64,000 nucleotides of DNA from Gammaproteobacteria bacterium. Its GTDB lineage: Bacteria; Pseudomonadota; Gammaproteobacteria; GCA-001735895. Positions within the stretch are counted from its first letter, which is position 1, and the number at the start of each line of letters is the position of its first letter. The translations under genes and the position numbers were made by a program. The stretch is from contig JASJCI010000032.1 of the NCBI GenBank assembly GCA_030066085.1, positions 1-64,000 on the forward strand, written 5' to 3'. Shown piece by piece: positions 34,432 to 44,174 of the stretch. The notes below the pieces were generated by a model. The model worked only from the letters and a program-made list of their open reading frames with translations, ran no database searches and was not told the origin of the DNA.

Positions 34432-34932
34432 ATGAAATCTTTTGCAAAAATTTTACTCGCCGGTCTTGTCTGCCTGGTTGCCCCGCTACAGGCGGACGAG
34501 CACGCCCTGTTCACTACCCAGTCGCTGACTCCTGAAACCGCGCTCAAGGCCGCTACCGCCGCGCTCGATAAATGTCGTGCCGATGGCTTCCAGGTTGCGG
34601 TAGCGGTGGTCGATCGCATGGGCAACATGCAGGTCATGATCCGTGATCGCTTTGCCGGTGCGCACACCCCCGACACGGCACGGCGCAAGGCCTGGACCGC
34701 GACCAGTTTTCGCACCAATACCACCGACCTGCTCGACGTGACTGCGCCGGGTAAACCGCAGTCCGGCGTGCGCGAGATCACGGGCGCGCTGGTGCTTGGC
34801 GGTGGCGTGCTGATCGAGGCAGGTGGCTCGCTGGTGGGCGCTATCGGCGTTTCGGGTGCGCCCGGCGGTGAACTCGACGATATCTGTGCCGAGGCCGGTA
34901 TCGCCGCGATCGAGGAAGACATCGCTTTCTGA
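34432..34932 (+). CDS. GlcG/HbpS-like exported haem-degrading-family protein
   Basis: A 166-residue protein with a signal peptide (to about residue 21, LQADE) and a GlcG/HbpS domain: ALKAATAALDKCRADGFQVAVAVVDRMGNM and later ALVLGGGVLIEAGGSLVGAIGVSGAPGGE-DDICAEAG. HbpS binds haem or cobalamin in the periplasm or extracellularly; other members have no known ligand. GGAGG eleven bases upstream decides the ATG at 34432. It stands alone between the MFS gene and the thioesterase. Confidence 0.88.
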   Translation: MKSFAKILLAGLVCLVAPLQADEHALFTTQSLTPETALKAATAALDKCRADGFQVAVAVVDRMGNMQVMIRDRFAGAHTPDTARRKAWTATSFRTNTTDLLDVTAPGKPQSGVREITGALVLGGGVLIEAGGSLVGAIGVSGAPGGELDDICAEAGIAAIEEDIAF

Positions 34933-35002
34933 CCGGGCTTCGGCATCATGCCTCGGATATAATCCGTGCCGACGCCGGCAGCGCCGGCATGGAGAAGGCT
35001 GT

Positions 35003-35452
35003 ATGCTGATTGCGACCCAGCGGATCCGGATCGAGTGGGCCCATTGCGACCCGGCCGGGATCCTGTTCAACCCGAACTACTACCTGTGGATGGATTCGGG
35101 CACGCACGCGCTGTTGCACGCCGCCGGCTTCGACCTGGCGGCGGAAGTGCGCGCCGACCCGCTGTTTCGCGGCTGTCCCCTGGTCTCCAGCGGCATGGAT
35201 TTCATGCGCCCGTATTATTTCGGCGATATTGCCACCTGTGTTTCGCAGGTGGAAAAGTTCGGCAATACCTCGTTTGTCGTTCGCCACGAGTTTCGTCGTG
35301 GCGATGAACCCGAACCCTTCGCCAGCGGCAACGAAGTCCGCGTCTGGGGCTACTCGGACGCGCAACGGCCGGAACGGCTGGTCGCGGTGCGTGTACCGGA
35401 CGACGTGCGCGCGATACTGTCGGTCGACGGTTCGGTCGACGTTACCCCCTGA
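35003..35452 (+). CDS. 4-hydroxybenzoyl-CoA thioesterase-like HotDog protein
   Basis: A 149-residue single HotDog-fold thioesterase. The active-site block is IEWAHCDPAGILFNPNYYLWMD, where Asp (residue 16) corresponds to the catalytic Asp17 of Pseudomonas 4-HBA-CoA thioesterase. Its length matches that group (about 140). GGAGAAGG is upstream of ATG 35003. Given the aromatic degradation genes at 36-45 kb, an aryl-CoA substrate is plausible, but other acyl-CoA thioesters cannot be excluded. Confidence 0.85.
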   Translation: MLIATQRIRIEWAHCDPAGILFNPNYYLWMDSGTHALLHAAGFDLAAEVRADPLFRGCPLVSSGMDFMRPYYFGDIATCVSQVEKFGNTSFVVRHEFRRGDEPEPFASGNEVRVWGYSDAQRPERLVAVRVPDDVRAILSVDGSVDVTP

Positions 35453-35502
35453 GCCGCAACTGGTCTTATAATGGCGGCCAGCGAAACCCGGAGGAACCGA
35501 GC

Positions 35503-35772
35503 GTGGTTACATTCATCATCCTGATCAACGTCGACAAGAACCGGATTACAGCGGTGGCGGAAGAACTCGCAGATATGCCCGAGATCACTGAGGTCTATTC
35601 AGTTACCGGGATTTACGACCTGGTTGCGATCGTGCGCACCCGCACCAACGACGATGTCGCCGAACTCGTCACCAGCAAGCTCGGTGCGGTCGAGGGGATT
35701 GCCGATACCGACACCATGCTCGCGTTCAAGACTTTCTCCAAGCACGACCTGGAGTCGATGTTCTCGATCTGA
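35503..35772 (+). CDS. Stand-alone Lrp/AsnC ligand-binding (RAM) domain protein
   Basis: An 89-residue protein consisting only of the C-terminal regulation of amino-acid metabolism (RAM) domain of Lrp/AsnC regulators: VTFIILINVDKNRI, ITEVYSVTGIYDLVAIV, and DTMLAFKTF. There is no HTH. Such stand-alone domains form oligomers and bind small ligands; regulatory targets are usually unknown. Starts with GTG at 35503, with GGAGG upstream. It follows the thioesterase by 50 bases. Confidence 0.88.
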   Translation: MVTFIILINVDKNRITAVAEELADMPEITEVYSVTGIYDLVAIVRTRTNDDVAELVTSKLGAVEGIADTDTMLAFKTFSKHDLESMFSI

Positions 35773-35804
35773 CGCCTGCCGTTATCGCGCTCAACTGATA
35801 ATCT

Positions 35805-36003
35805 GTCATCCCGCGGCTTGACCGCTCAGCACAGACACGGAAATCAGCTCCAGCACTCTTTGTCATCCCGCGGCTAGGTCGATCCGATTGAGGGATTCGA
35901 CTCGAAAAGTCCTACTTGTCACCCCGCGGCTTGACCGCGGGGTCCAGGGATGTTGCTGAAAAGGCTTACCGCTGGATCCCGCGGTCAAGCCGCGGGATGA
36001 CAA
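35805..36003. repeat. Cluster of palindromic GTCAYCCCGCGG repeats
   Basis: Two single half elements (near 35805 and 35860) precede a full bipartite element: CCCCGCGG-CTTGA-CCGCGGGG (35922-35942), spacer, and ATCCCGCGG-TCAAG-CCGCGGGAT (35976-35998), flanked by GTCA and TGACA in inverted orientation. The spacer holds GTCCAG...CTGGAT. No gene is present in this 240-base stretch. Confidence 0.75.
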
Positions 36004-36012
36004 TTGTCAGGG

Positions 36013-36468
36013 CTAGTCCACCCGCGCCGGTGCGCGACTGAGGTCGTTGTTGCCCTGCGCCAGCTTGTCCAGCAGCTGCAGCAGGCGGGCCGCTTCTTCG
36101 ACCGTCAGCGGAGCGACGATGCGCCGCTGCGCCGCGTCGACCGCTGGTCGAACTTCCCTCAACAGGGCCATCCCTGCCTTCGTCAGGCTGACGATCTTGG
36201 CGCGCCCGTCCTGTTCCGACTGGCTGCGTTGCAGCAGATAGCGCTGCTCGAGCTTGCGCAAGACGACCGTCACCGTGCTGCGATCCAGCGCGGTGGCTCC
36301 GCCCAGCGTGACCTGGTCCTGCGGTCCGCTATCGGCGAGCGTTTGCAGTACGGCGTACTGCAGGGGCGTCAGGTCGAAGCGTGCACATTCCTCGAGAAAA
36401 ACCGCCACCGCGATCTGGTGACAGCGGCGCAACAGGTGTCCCGGCATGCCGGTAATGGTGGTGCTCAT
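36013..36468 (-). CDS. MarR-family regulator of gentisate genes
   Basis: A 151-residue MarR protein: winged HTH at about residues 35-100, DLTPLQYAVLQTLAD, QVTLGGATALDRSTVTVVLRKLEQRYLLQR and DGRAKIVSLTKAG. In the same direction as, and seven bases after, the FAH-family gene, so it is part of the gentisate unit. MarR proteins often repress aromatic catabolism genes and are released by a pathway intermediate; that role is inferred. Confidence 0.88.
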   Translation of the reverse strand: MSTTITGMPGHLLRRCHQIAVAVFLEECARFDLTPLQYAVLQTLADSGPQDQVTLGGATALDRSTVTVVLRKLEQRYLLQRSQSEQDGRAKIVSLTKAGMALLREVRPAVDAAQRRIVAPLTVEEAARLLQLLDKLAQGNNDLSRAPARVD

Positions 36469-36475
36469 CGAGTTC

Positions 36476-37174
36476 TCAATCAGCGTGTACGATGGTCGTG
36501 GTGATTTGTCCGAGTCCCTCGATTTCGATCGTGATGACGTCGTTCGCCTGCAGCGGGCCGACCCCGGCCGGAGTGCCGCTGTAAATCAGGTCGCCGGCCA
36601 TCAGGGTGATGCTGCGCGACAGGAACGCGATCTGTTCGGGTATGCTCCAGATCATGTCCGCCAGGTCCGCGTCCTGGCGGATCTCGCCGTTGACGTCGAG
36701 ACGGATGAAGCCCTGGCCCGGGTGCCCGACCGCGGCGACCGGGTGCAGGGGACCGCACACGGCGGAATGGTCGAAGCCCTTGCCGAGATCCCAGGGACGA
36801 CCCATGTCGCGCGCGGCCAGCTGCAGATCGCGCCGGGTCAGGTCGTTGCCGATCGCGTACCCCCAGACGTGATCCAGCGCGGCAGCCTCGTCGATATCGA
36901 CTCCGCCATGGCCGAGGGCAACCACGAGTTCCGCCTCGTAGTGCAGGTTCGCGGTTTGCGGCGGATACGGGATCCGGGTCCCGTCGTCGACCACCGCGTC
37001 GGCCGGCTTGGTGAAAAAGAACGGCGGTTCGCGATCCGGGTCCTTGCCCATCTCGCGTGCGTGCGCGGCGTAGTTGCGCCCGACGCAGAAAATGCGCCGC
37101 ACCGGGAAACGGGCGGCGCTGCCGACAACGGCGACGGTTGCAGGCGCCGGCGGTTCGAACACGTATTCGGTCAT
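36476..37174 (-). CDS. Fumarylacetoacetate hydrolase-family protein, probable fumarylpyruvate hydrolase
   Basis: A 232-residue FAH-family hydrolase. FCVGRNYAAHAREMG, the metal-binding LHYEAELVVALG, NDLTRRDLQ, KGFDHSAVCGP and SGTPAGVGPL are the conserved blocks. Close to gentisate dioxygenase, it is best explained as fumarylpyruvate hydrolase (NagK type), giving fumarate and pyruvate. ATG at 37174. It is separated from gentisate dioxygenase by a 187-base repeat-filled gap, and 3-7 bases from MarR. Confidence 0.85.
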   Translation of the reverse strand: MTEYVFEPPAPATVAVVGSAARFPVRRIFCVGRNYAAHAREMGKDPDREPPFFFTKPADAVVDDGTRIPYPPQTANLHYEAELVVALGHGGVDIDEAAALDHVWGYAIGNDLTRRDLQLAARDMGRPWDLGKGFDHSAVCGPLHPVAAVGHPGQGFIRLDVNGEIRQDADLADMIWSIPEQIAFLSRSITLMAGDLIYSGTPAGVGPLQANDVITIEIEGLGQITTTIVHAD

Positions 37175-37196
37175 AAGTGTTTACCTCAAATCAAAA

Positions 37197-37337
37197 CCGT
37201 CGTCCCCGCGCAAGCGGGGACCTTGTAAAGCGCGCTCTGCACGAGATCCCCGCTTTCGCGGGGATGACGGGTAAGGGCGTGGGGATGACGGGTAAGGGCG
37301 CGGGGATGACGGGTAAGGGCGCGGGGATGACGGCAAG
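37197..37337. repeat. Palindromic element with a 21-bp tandem repeat
   Basis: A bipartite element (CCCCGCG-CAA-GCGGGG, then CCCCGC-TTTC-GCGGGG) is followed by four tandem units of 21 bases, GCGGGGATGACGGGTAAGGGC type: 37258-37278, 37279-37299, 37300-37320 and a truncated 37321-37337. Unit two has one substitution (GTGG). It looks like stepwise amplification of the right end of a repeat element. There is no gene in this gap. Confidence 0.8.
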
Positions 37338-37361
37338 TGCTGATGGATGACACGGGCAAGA

Positions 37362-38411
37362 TCACGCATCACCCCGCTGTTCGCGCCAGAAGCCGAGTTT
37401 TTGCTGCGCCACGCGATCGGAGTAGCTGAACAGCACGGCTTCGTCGTCGGCCTCGTGCTCGATCCACTTCCAGCTCGGCGCGACGAAGATATCGCGCGGA
37501 CCCCAGTCGAAGGTCTTGCCATCGATGGTCGTGCGGCCATGGCCCTCGGTGGAAACGAACACGGTGGCGTCGGTACTGCGGTAAGCGCGGGTGCGCATAC
37601 CTTGCGGCAGCAGCTGCAGGAAGGCGGAAATCGTCGGCATCGCGAAACCGCCGTCGGCCGGGTTGACGTAGCGCAGCTTGAGCCCGTGGCACGGATCCCA
37701 TTCCTGTTGCCGCTTGAGCGCCTCGAGCGCCTCGCGCGAACGTTCATAGGGGTAGTTGAAAATCGGCGAGGCCAGTTCACGGGGTTCGAAATCGACCGGC
37801 AGCATATTGGCGCCGTAGCGCGCGAGACTGTCGCCAGTCGGCCGGGTCTGCGCCTGGGTGTCGGCCGCGCCCGGTTCGGCGAACGATGCGTCGAAAAAGC
37901 TGGCAAGCGGGATATCCAGGCCGTCGAGCCAGATCATCGGCTGGTCGCTTTGATTGCCGTGGTCGTGCCAGGCCCAGGGCGGCGTGATGACAAAATCGCC
38001 GAACGACATCAGCGTGCGTTCGCCCTCGACCGCGGTGTAGGCGCCGTCGCCGTCGATGACGAAACGCAGCGCCGACTGGCTGTGTCGATGCGCCGGCGCA
38101 ACCTCTCCCGGCAACACCAGCTGCAGCCCGGCATAGAGCGAAGTCGTGATCCTGGATTGCCCGCGCAGGCCCGGGTTTTCGAGGATCAGCACGCGCCGCT
38201 CGGCCTCTTTGGCCGTGATCAGTTCGCCGGCCTCGAGCAGCCATTCGCGCAGCGGCGCATAGCGCCAGCAATGGGGTTGGCAGGCGCTTTTCGGTTCGGG
38301 GGTGATGATGTCGGCGAACACGGTCCACAGCGCGTTGCAGTTGCCTGCATTTATCTTGTCGTAAAACGCGAGGCGTTCGGGCGTTTCCGCCGGTTTTTCG
38401 GTCAGGGACAT
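37362..38411 (-). CDS. Gentisate 1,2-dioxygenase
   Basis: A 349-residue bicupin ring-cleavage dioxygenase that opens gentisate to maleylpyruvate using Fe(II). The N-terminal cupin has the iron motif AHRHSQSALRF (His108, His110) with PPWAWHDHGN supplying the third ligand. WRYAPLREWLLEAGELI and PGLRGQSRITTSLYAGLQLVLPGE are conserved gentisate dioxygenase blocks. GAGGAG precedes ATG 38411. It begins 16 bases after the hydroxylase gene. No maleylpyruvate isomerase gene follows. Confidence 0.9.
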   Translation of the reverse strand: MSLTEKPAETPERLAFYDKINAGNCNALWTVFADIITPEPKSACQPHCWRYAPLREWLLEAGELITAKEAERRVLILENPGLRGQSRITTSLYAGLQLVLPGEVAPAHRHSQSALRFVIDGDGAYTAVEGERTLMSFGDFVITPPWAWHDHGNQSDQPMIWLDGLDIPLASFFDASFAEPGAADTQAQTRPTGDSLARYGANMLPVDFEPRELASPIFNYPYERSREALEALKRQQEWDPCHGLKLRYVNPADGGFAMPTISAFLQLLPQGMRTRAYRSTDATVFVSTEGHGRTTIDGKTFDWGPRDIFVAPSWKWIEHEADDEAVLFSYSDRVAQQKLGFWREQRGDA

Positions 38412-38427
38412 GGTTTGCTCCTCGATG

Positions 38428-39615
38428 TCATGGATCGAGACCGGTGCCGCCGTAGAGCCAGGCCAGCCGATCGTACCAGTCATCGGTCGACAGCCCTGAC
38501 ATGATCTGGTTACGGACCTCGGCGACCGCGCCGGCGGCATGGTAGACGTAGTCGCCGATCAGGCGCGAATCGAGCTGTACGCGCGCGGTGCGCACGCGAC
38601 GCTGGCGCTGGTAGCGATCGAGCGCGGTTTCGATATCGTCGCTATGGGAACCGAACATGTGGCTCAGGCAGACCGCGTCCTCCAGCGCCATGCAGGCGCC
38701 CTGGGCGAAGTACTGCAGCATCGGGTGGGCGGCGTCGCCGAGCAGCGCAACCCGTCCGTCGACCCAGTCGAGTACCGGGTCGCGGTCGCACAGCACCCAC
38801 AGTTTCCAGTCCTCGCCGTGTTCGATGATCTGTTGCGCGCGCGGGTGGATATGCTCGAAACCCTGGCGCACTTCGTCCTTGCTGACCGGTTTGCCGGTCA
38901 CGGCTTCCTCGACGTCGTTGTGATAAGTCACGACCAGGTTGAAGACTTTCCAGCCCTTCAGCGGGTAATGCACGATGTGACATTTCGGTCCGGCCCACAG
39001 CGTGGCCGCGTTCCAGCGCAGGTCCGCGGGCATGCGCTCGGCCGGAATCACCGAGCGATAGGTCGTATGGCCAGATACGCGTGGTTCACCGTCGCCGATC
39101 AGCTGCGCGCGCAGGTTCGAGCGCAGACCGTCGGCAGCGATCAGCGCACGCCCGTCGAGCGGGTCGCGGTCCTCGAGGAGAACCCGTACCGAGCTGCCGT
39201 CCTGTTCGTAACCGAGCACATTGTGGCGGGTGCGTAACTCGATCAGGTCGCTGGCGCGGCAGGCATCGAGCAGGGCACCATGCAGGTCGGCGCGGTGTAC
39301 GACCGCGTAGGGATTACCGAAGCGCCGGCGAAAATCGGCTTCGAGCGGGATTGCCGCGATCTGCTCCGCCGACAACGCGTCCATCAGGCGCAGATGATCG
39401 ATGTAGACTGCGCGGGTGCGCGCCTGGTCGCCAACGCCCAGGTAATCGAAGCAGTGGAACGCATTGGGACCGATCTGGATGCCGGCGCCGATTTCGCCGA
39501 GCTCGGCGGCGCGTTCCAGCACGATCGACGCGATACCCTTGCGCGCGAGACCGAGCGCGGCGGCGATACCACCGATGCCACCACCGGCTATGATGACGGG
39601 CAGGGTCCGTGCCAT
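38428..39615 (-). CDS. FAD-dependent 3-hydroxybenzoate 6-monooxygenase
   Basis: A 395-residue flavin monooxygenase. FAD motif VIIAGGGIGGIAAALGLARKG at residues about 7-27, the GDAAHPMLQYFAQGACMALEDA block near residue 290, and VHRADLHGALLDA. QYFAQGACMALEDA is typical of 3-hydroxybenzoate 6-hydroxylases (and salicylate hydroxylases), which make gentisate. Next to gentisate dioxygenase this is the best assignment; salicylate 5- or 1-hydroxylase remains possible. First gene of the gentisate operon. Confidence 0.85.
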   Translation of the reverse strand: MARTLPVIIAGGGIGGIAAALGLARKGIASIVLERAAELGEIGAGIQIGPNAFHCFDYLGVGDQARTRAVYIDHLRLMDALSAEQIAAIPLEADFRRRFGNPYAVVHRADLHGALLDACRASDLIELRTRHNVLGYEQDGSSVRVLLEDRDPLDGRALIAADGLRSNLRAQLIGDGEPRVSGHTTYRSVIPAERMPADLRWNAATLWAGPKCHIVHYPLKGWKVFNLVVTYHNDVEEAVTGKPVSKDEVRQGFEHIHPRAQQIIEHGEDWKLWVLCDRDPVLDWVDGRVALLGDAAHPMLQYFAQGACMALEDAVCLSHMFGSHSDDIETALDRYQRQRRVRTARVQLDSRLIGDYVYHAAGAVAEVRNQIMSGLSTDDWYDRLAWLYGGTGLDP

Positions 39616-39716
39616 TCGCGGCGCCGCCTCCTCGAGTACTTAATCAGTATTATGAGTATCTTACCGATCGCAGGTGTGGGGTCAACGCGCGGGCTCGCGC
39701 GATCGGACGAAGGAGT

Positions 39717-40295
39717 TTACTTCCAGACGTCGCCGAGGCCGAGGGGGGCCGGCAGCGAATTGACCAGTTGCTCGAACAGCGCGGAAAACTCGTTGTCCCA
39801 CTGGGCGCTGAACATCGGGTCCTCGTTTTCGCCGAAGGCCGCGTCGATGATGGCCCAGTCGTCGGCTTCCAGCGCTTGTTCGGCGCGCGGCAGAACCTCG
39901 CTCTCCTCGAGTCTTGCATGCTGACGCTCGAAGTCGGTATAGCGCCGGACCGCGTCGCGGAAACGCTCGAATTCGTCAGTGCCGACAAACTCGTATGCGG
40001 ACAGCGCCTTCAGCATCTCGACGAACAGGATCTCGCCCTCGGTATGCTGCTGACCGAGTTGCCGAATAAGCGCTTCTGTGTCGGGCGCGCGTGCCAGCAG
40101 GCGCGGAAACAGGTACTCGTTTTCCTTGGGGTGGTGATAGCGATCGAGGAAGCGGTCGATATAGGTCAGCAAGCCGTGAAACACGGCAAAGTCCGGTTGC
40201 CGGCCCTGCTCGATTTCCTCGACCAGGCGATCGAGGCTGTAGAGTACGGCGCCGAGATTCTTGTGTTCGTTGCGGATGATCGCCAGCGAGCGCAT
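39717..40295 (-). CDS. Hemerythrin-like HHE-domain protein
   Basis: A 192-residue four-helix-bundle protein with a hemerythrin/HHE domain: IIRNEHKNL, HGLLTYIDRF-LDRYHHPKENEYLFPRL and later QQHTEGE and FERQHARLEESEVLP. The His/Glu spacing fits a diiron site that binds O2 or NO, or senses oxygen. GAGAGGAAACC gives a good start at 40295. It sits between the divergent gentisate and protocatechuate operons. Confidence 0.88.
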   Translation of the reverse strand: MRSLAIIRNEHKNLGAVLYSLDRLVEEIEQGRQPDFAVFHGLLTYIDRFLDRYHHPKENEYLFPRLLARAPDTEALIRQLGQQHTEGEILFVEMLKALSAYEFVGTDEFERFRDAVRRYTDFERQHARLEESEVLPRAEQALEADDWAIIDAAFGENEDPMFSAQWDNEFSALFEQLVNSLPAPLGLGDVWK

Positions 40296-40401
40296 GGTTT
40301 CCTCTCCTTGACTGGCGAGATTGTATCACTCCAGCGGGGCAGGCGGAGCTTCCCCGTGACCCGATTCAGATTGCCCGTAACCACCGATCGGGATTAATAA
40401 T

Positions 40402-41626
<1,225 letters not shown>

Positions 41627-41650
41627 TCCAGGCAATAAAAGGAGGCGCCC

Positions 41651-42445
41651 ATGCACATGATCCAGCTCGACAACGTCGCTTTGCACTACCGGATCCAGGG
41701 GGATCCGGGGGGCAAACCAATCGTATTCGCCAATTCGCTCGGTACCGATTTTCGCCTGTGGGACGGCCTGTATCCCCTGCTGCCGGCAGGCTACAAGATC
41801 GTGCGCTTCGACCTGCGCGGGCACGGCCTGTCGGGCACGCCGGACGGCGACTGGCGCATGCAGGACCTGGTCGAGGACACCGCGCAGCTGCTGCGTGCGC
41901 TGCACGTCCGCGATTGCCTGTTCGTCGGCCTGTCGATCGGCGGCATCATCGCCCAGGGGCTGGCCGCGACGCACCCGGATCTGGTGCGGACGATGGTCCT
42001 GGCCAACACCGGCGCGCGTATCGGTACGCCGGAGATGTGGCAGGAGCGGATCGAGGCGGTGCAGTCCGGCGGGGTCGAAGCGCTGGCGGACGCGGTCATG
42101 CAGCGCTGGTTCGCGAAATCCTATCACCAGAAACGCGCGCTCGAAATGGCCGGCTGGCGCAACATGCTGACGCGCACGCCCGCCGAAGGTTACATCGGCT
42201 GCAGCCGCGCGATCGCGGCCACCGATTATCGCGAGCAAACGGCAAAACTGACCCTGCCGACGCTCGCCATCGCCGGCGCAGAGGACGGCTCGACGCCACC
42301 CGAACTGGTGCAAGAGACAGCGGACCTGATCGCGGGATCGCGCTACGAACTGATCGACGACGCGGCCCACCTGACCTGCGTCGAACAGACCGGGTCCTTC
42401 GCGCGCCTGTTGATCCGCTTCATGCACGAGACCGGTCATGTCTGA
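41651..42445 (+). CDS. pcaD: 3-oxoadipate enol-lactonase
   Basis: A 264-residue alpha/beta-hydrolase. Nucleophile motif VGLSIGGIIAQGLA (Ser near 97), acid Asp in AGAEDGSTPPE and catalytic His in DDAAHLTCVEQ. It hydrolyses 3-oxoadipate enol-lactone to 3-oxoadipate. AAGGAGG precedes ATG 41651. It follows pobA by 24 bases and overlaps pcaC by eight. Confidence 0.93.
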   Translation: MHMIQLDNVALHYRIQGDPGGKPIVFANSLGTDFRLWDGLYPLLPAGYKIVRFDLRGHGLSGTPDGDWRMQDLVEDTAQLLRALHVRDCLFVGLSIGGIIAQGLAATHPDLVRTMVLANTGARIGTPEMWQERIEAVQSGGVEALADAVMQRWFAKSYHQKRALEMAGWRNMLTRTPAEGYIGCSRAIAATDYREQTAKLTLPTLAIAGAEDGSTPPELVQETADLIAGSRYELIDDAAHLTCVEQTGSFARLLIRFMHETGHV

Positions 42446-42818
42446 CGCGTACGATGCCGGCATGTCGATTCGCCGCCGCGTGCTCGGCGATGCGCACGTG
42501 GATGCGGCCAAGGCGCGCAAGACCGATTTCGATGCGGCCTTTCAACAGCTGATTACCGAGGCTGCCTGGGGAAGGGTGTGGGCGCGCGACACAATCAGCC
42601 TGCGCGAACGCTCGATGCTGACGATCGCGCTGCTGGCCGCGCTCGGCAACGACGACGAGGTCGCGATGCACGTGCGCGCCTGCGCCAATACCGGCGCGAG
42701 TCCCGACGATGTCATGGAGGCCCTGCTGCACGTTGCAGTGTACGCGGGCGTAGCGCGCGCCAACCGCGCGATTCGCATCGCGCGTGAAGTCTATGCCGAC
42801 ATGGGATCCGAGCCGTGA
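42438..42818 (+). CDS. pcaC: 4-carboxymuconolactone decarboxylase
   Basis: A 126-residue PcaC (AhpD-like fold). [20 protein letters not shown] and [25 protein letters not shown] with the C-terminal [16 protein letters not shown] block are family hallmarks. It decarboxylates 4-carboxymuconolactone to the enol-lactone. ATG 42438 lies in the end of pcaD, and its stop overlaps the pcaH GTG (GTGA). Confidence 0.95.
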   Translation: MSDAYDAGMSIRRRVLGDAHVDAAKARKTDFDAAFQQLITEAAWGRVWARDTISLRERSMLTIALLAALGNDDEVAMHVRACANTGASPDDVMEALLHVAVYAGVARANRAIRIAREVYADMGSEP

Positions 42819-43552
42819 GCGGCGAATCGGCCGGGGGCCGTTTTCTGCCGCGCGAGCGCGACTGGCATCCGCCGGCGCTGGCGCCGGATTACCGCTCGAG
42901 CCGCCTGCGCTCGCCGCGCGCACCACTGCTGAGCCTGCCGTCGACGCTGTCGGAGGAAACCGGCCCGGTGTTCGGCCATGTCTCGATCGGCGAACTCGAC
43001 CACGACCTGGTACACAACTATGCCGCCGCGGGCGCCAGCGCGCTCGGTCCGCGCATACTGGTGCACGGTTACGTGCGTGACCAGTCCGGCCGCCCGCTGC
43101 CGCATACGCTGGTCGAAATCTGGCAGGCCAACGCGGGCGGGCGTTACCGCCACCCGAATGAAACCTATATCGCGCCGCTGGATCCGAATTTCGGCGGCTG
43201 CGGTCGTTGCCTGACCGATGCCGATGGCCATTATCGTTTCCAGACGATCCAGCCGGCGCCTTACCCATGGCCCAACGGGCCCAATTCCTGGCGGCCCGCG
43301 CATATCCACTTTTCGCTGTTCGGCGAGGCTTTCGCGCAGCGCCTGGTCACGCAGATGTACTTCGAGGGTGATCCGTTGATCGAGTTGTGCCCGATCGTGC
43401 AGGCGATCCCGAGGGCGGATGCGATCGATACGCTGGTCGCGCGCCTCGACATGGACGCGGCCTTGCCGATGGACATGCTGGCCTGGCGCTTCGACCTCGT
43501 CCTGCGCGGGCGCGACCAGACCTATTTCGACAACCGGACCGAGGGGCTTTGA
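42815..43552 (+). CDS. pcaH: Protocatechuate 3,4-dioxygenase beta subunit
   Basis: A 245-residue catalytic subunit with the iron ligands Tyr111, Tyr150, His163 and His165; spacings 39/13/2 equal those of Pseudomonas PcaH Tyr408/Tyr447/His460/His462. It cleaves protocatechuate between the hydroxyls to 3-carboxy-cis,cis-muconate. Starts with GTG at 42815, coupled to pcaC by GTGA. Forms a hetero-oligomer with the next gene product. Confidence 0.96.
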   Translation: MSGESAGGRFLPRERDWHPPALAPDYRSSRLRSPRAPLLSLPSTLSEETGPVFGHVSIGELDHDLVHNYAAAGASALGPRILVHGYVRDQSGRPLPHTLVEIWQANAGGRYRHPNETYIAPLDPNFGGCGRCLTDADGHYRFQTIQPAPYPWPNGPNSWRPAHIHFSLFGEAFAQRLVTQMYFEGDPLIELCPIVQAIPRADAIDTLVARLDMDAALPMDMLAWRFDLVLRGRDQTYFDNRTEGL

Positions 43553-43554
43553 GC

Positions 43555-44169
43555 ATGGCCGAGGACAAGCTTTTGCATGAATCCCCGTCGCAGACCGCCG
43601 GTCCTTATGTCCACATCGGTTGTTTGCCGAACTTTTGCGGCATCGGCGGCGTGTACGCCGCCGACCCGGGCAGTGTGCTGGTCAACGCGGACACGCGCGG
43701 CGAACGCATCGCGATCACGGGCCGCGTGTTCGACGGCGAGGGTGAGCCGGTGAAAGACGCCGTGCTCGAAATCTGGCAGGCCGATGCCGCCGGTGTTTAC
43801 CCGTCAGCCAGCGACCCGCGCGGCGATGCGGATCCGAATTTCTTCGGCTGGGGCAGGGCGGCGGCCGATCTCGCAACAGGCGAGTACCGCTTCGAAACTA
43901 TCAGGCCTGGCCGCGTACCCTTTGCCGAGGGTCGCCTGCAGGCACCGCACGTCACCTGCTGGATTGTCGCGCGCGGCATCAACATGGGCCTGCAGACCCG
44001 TATCTACTTCGCCGATGAAGCCGAGGCCAACGCGCAGGATCCGTTGCTGGCCCTGGTCGAGCCGCGCGCGCGCATCGATACACTGATTGCAGCAAGCGAC
44101 GGCGACGGCAGTTATCGTTTCGACATTCACCTGCAGGGCGCGCGGGAAACCGTGTTCCTGGATATCTGA
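43555..44169 (+). CDS. pcaG: Protocatechuate 3,4-dioxygenase alpha subunit
   Basis: A 204-residue PcaG. SPSQTAGPYVHIG, EIWQADAAGVYPS and FFGWGRAAADLATGEYRFETIRPG are the alpha-subunit versions of the PcaH blocks; the iron ligand tyrosines and histidines are absent, as in other alpha subunits. Start at ATG 43555, two bases after the pcaH stop. The upstream frame overlapping pcaH is not used. Confidence 0.95.
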   Translation: MAEDKLLHESPSQTAGPYVHIGCLPNFCGIGGVYAADPGSVLVNADTRGERIAITGRVFDGEGEPVKDAVLEIWQADAAGVYPSASDPRGDADPNFFGWGRAAADLATGEYRFETIRPGRVPFAEGRLQAPHVTCWIVARGINMGLQTRIYFADEAEANAQDPLLALVEPRARIDTLIAASDGDGSYRFDIHLQGARETVFLDI

Positions 44170-44174
44170 TCGTC

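Noticed and set aside
37258-37337. Possible CRISPR array
   Set aside because: Units are contiguous 21-base repeats with no spacers, no leader and no cas genes nearby.
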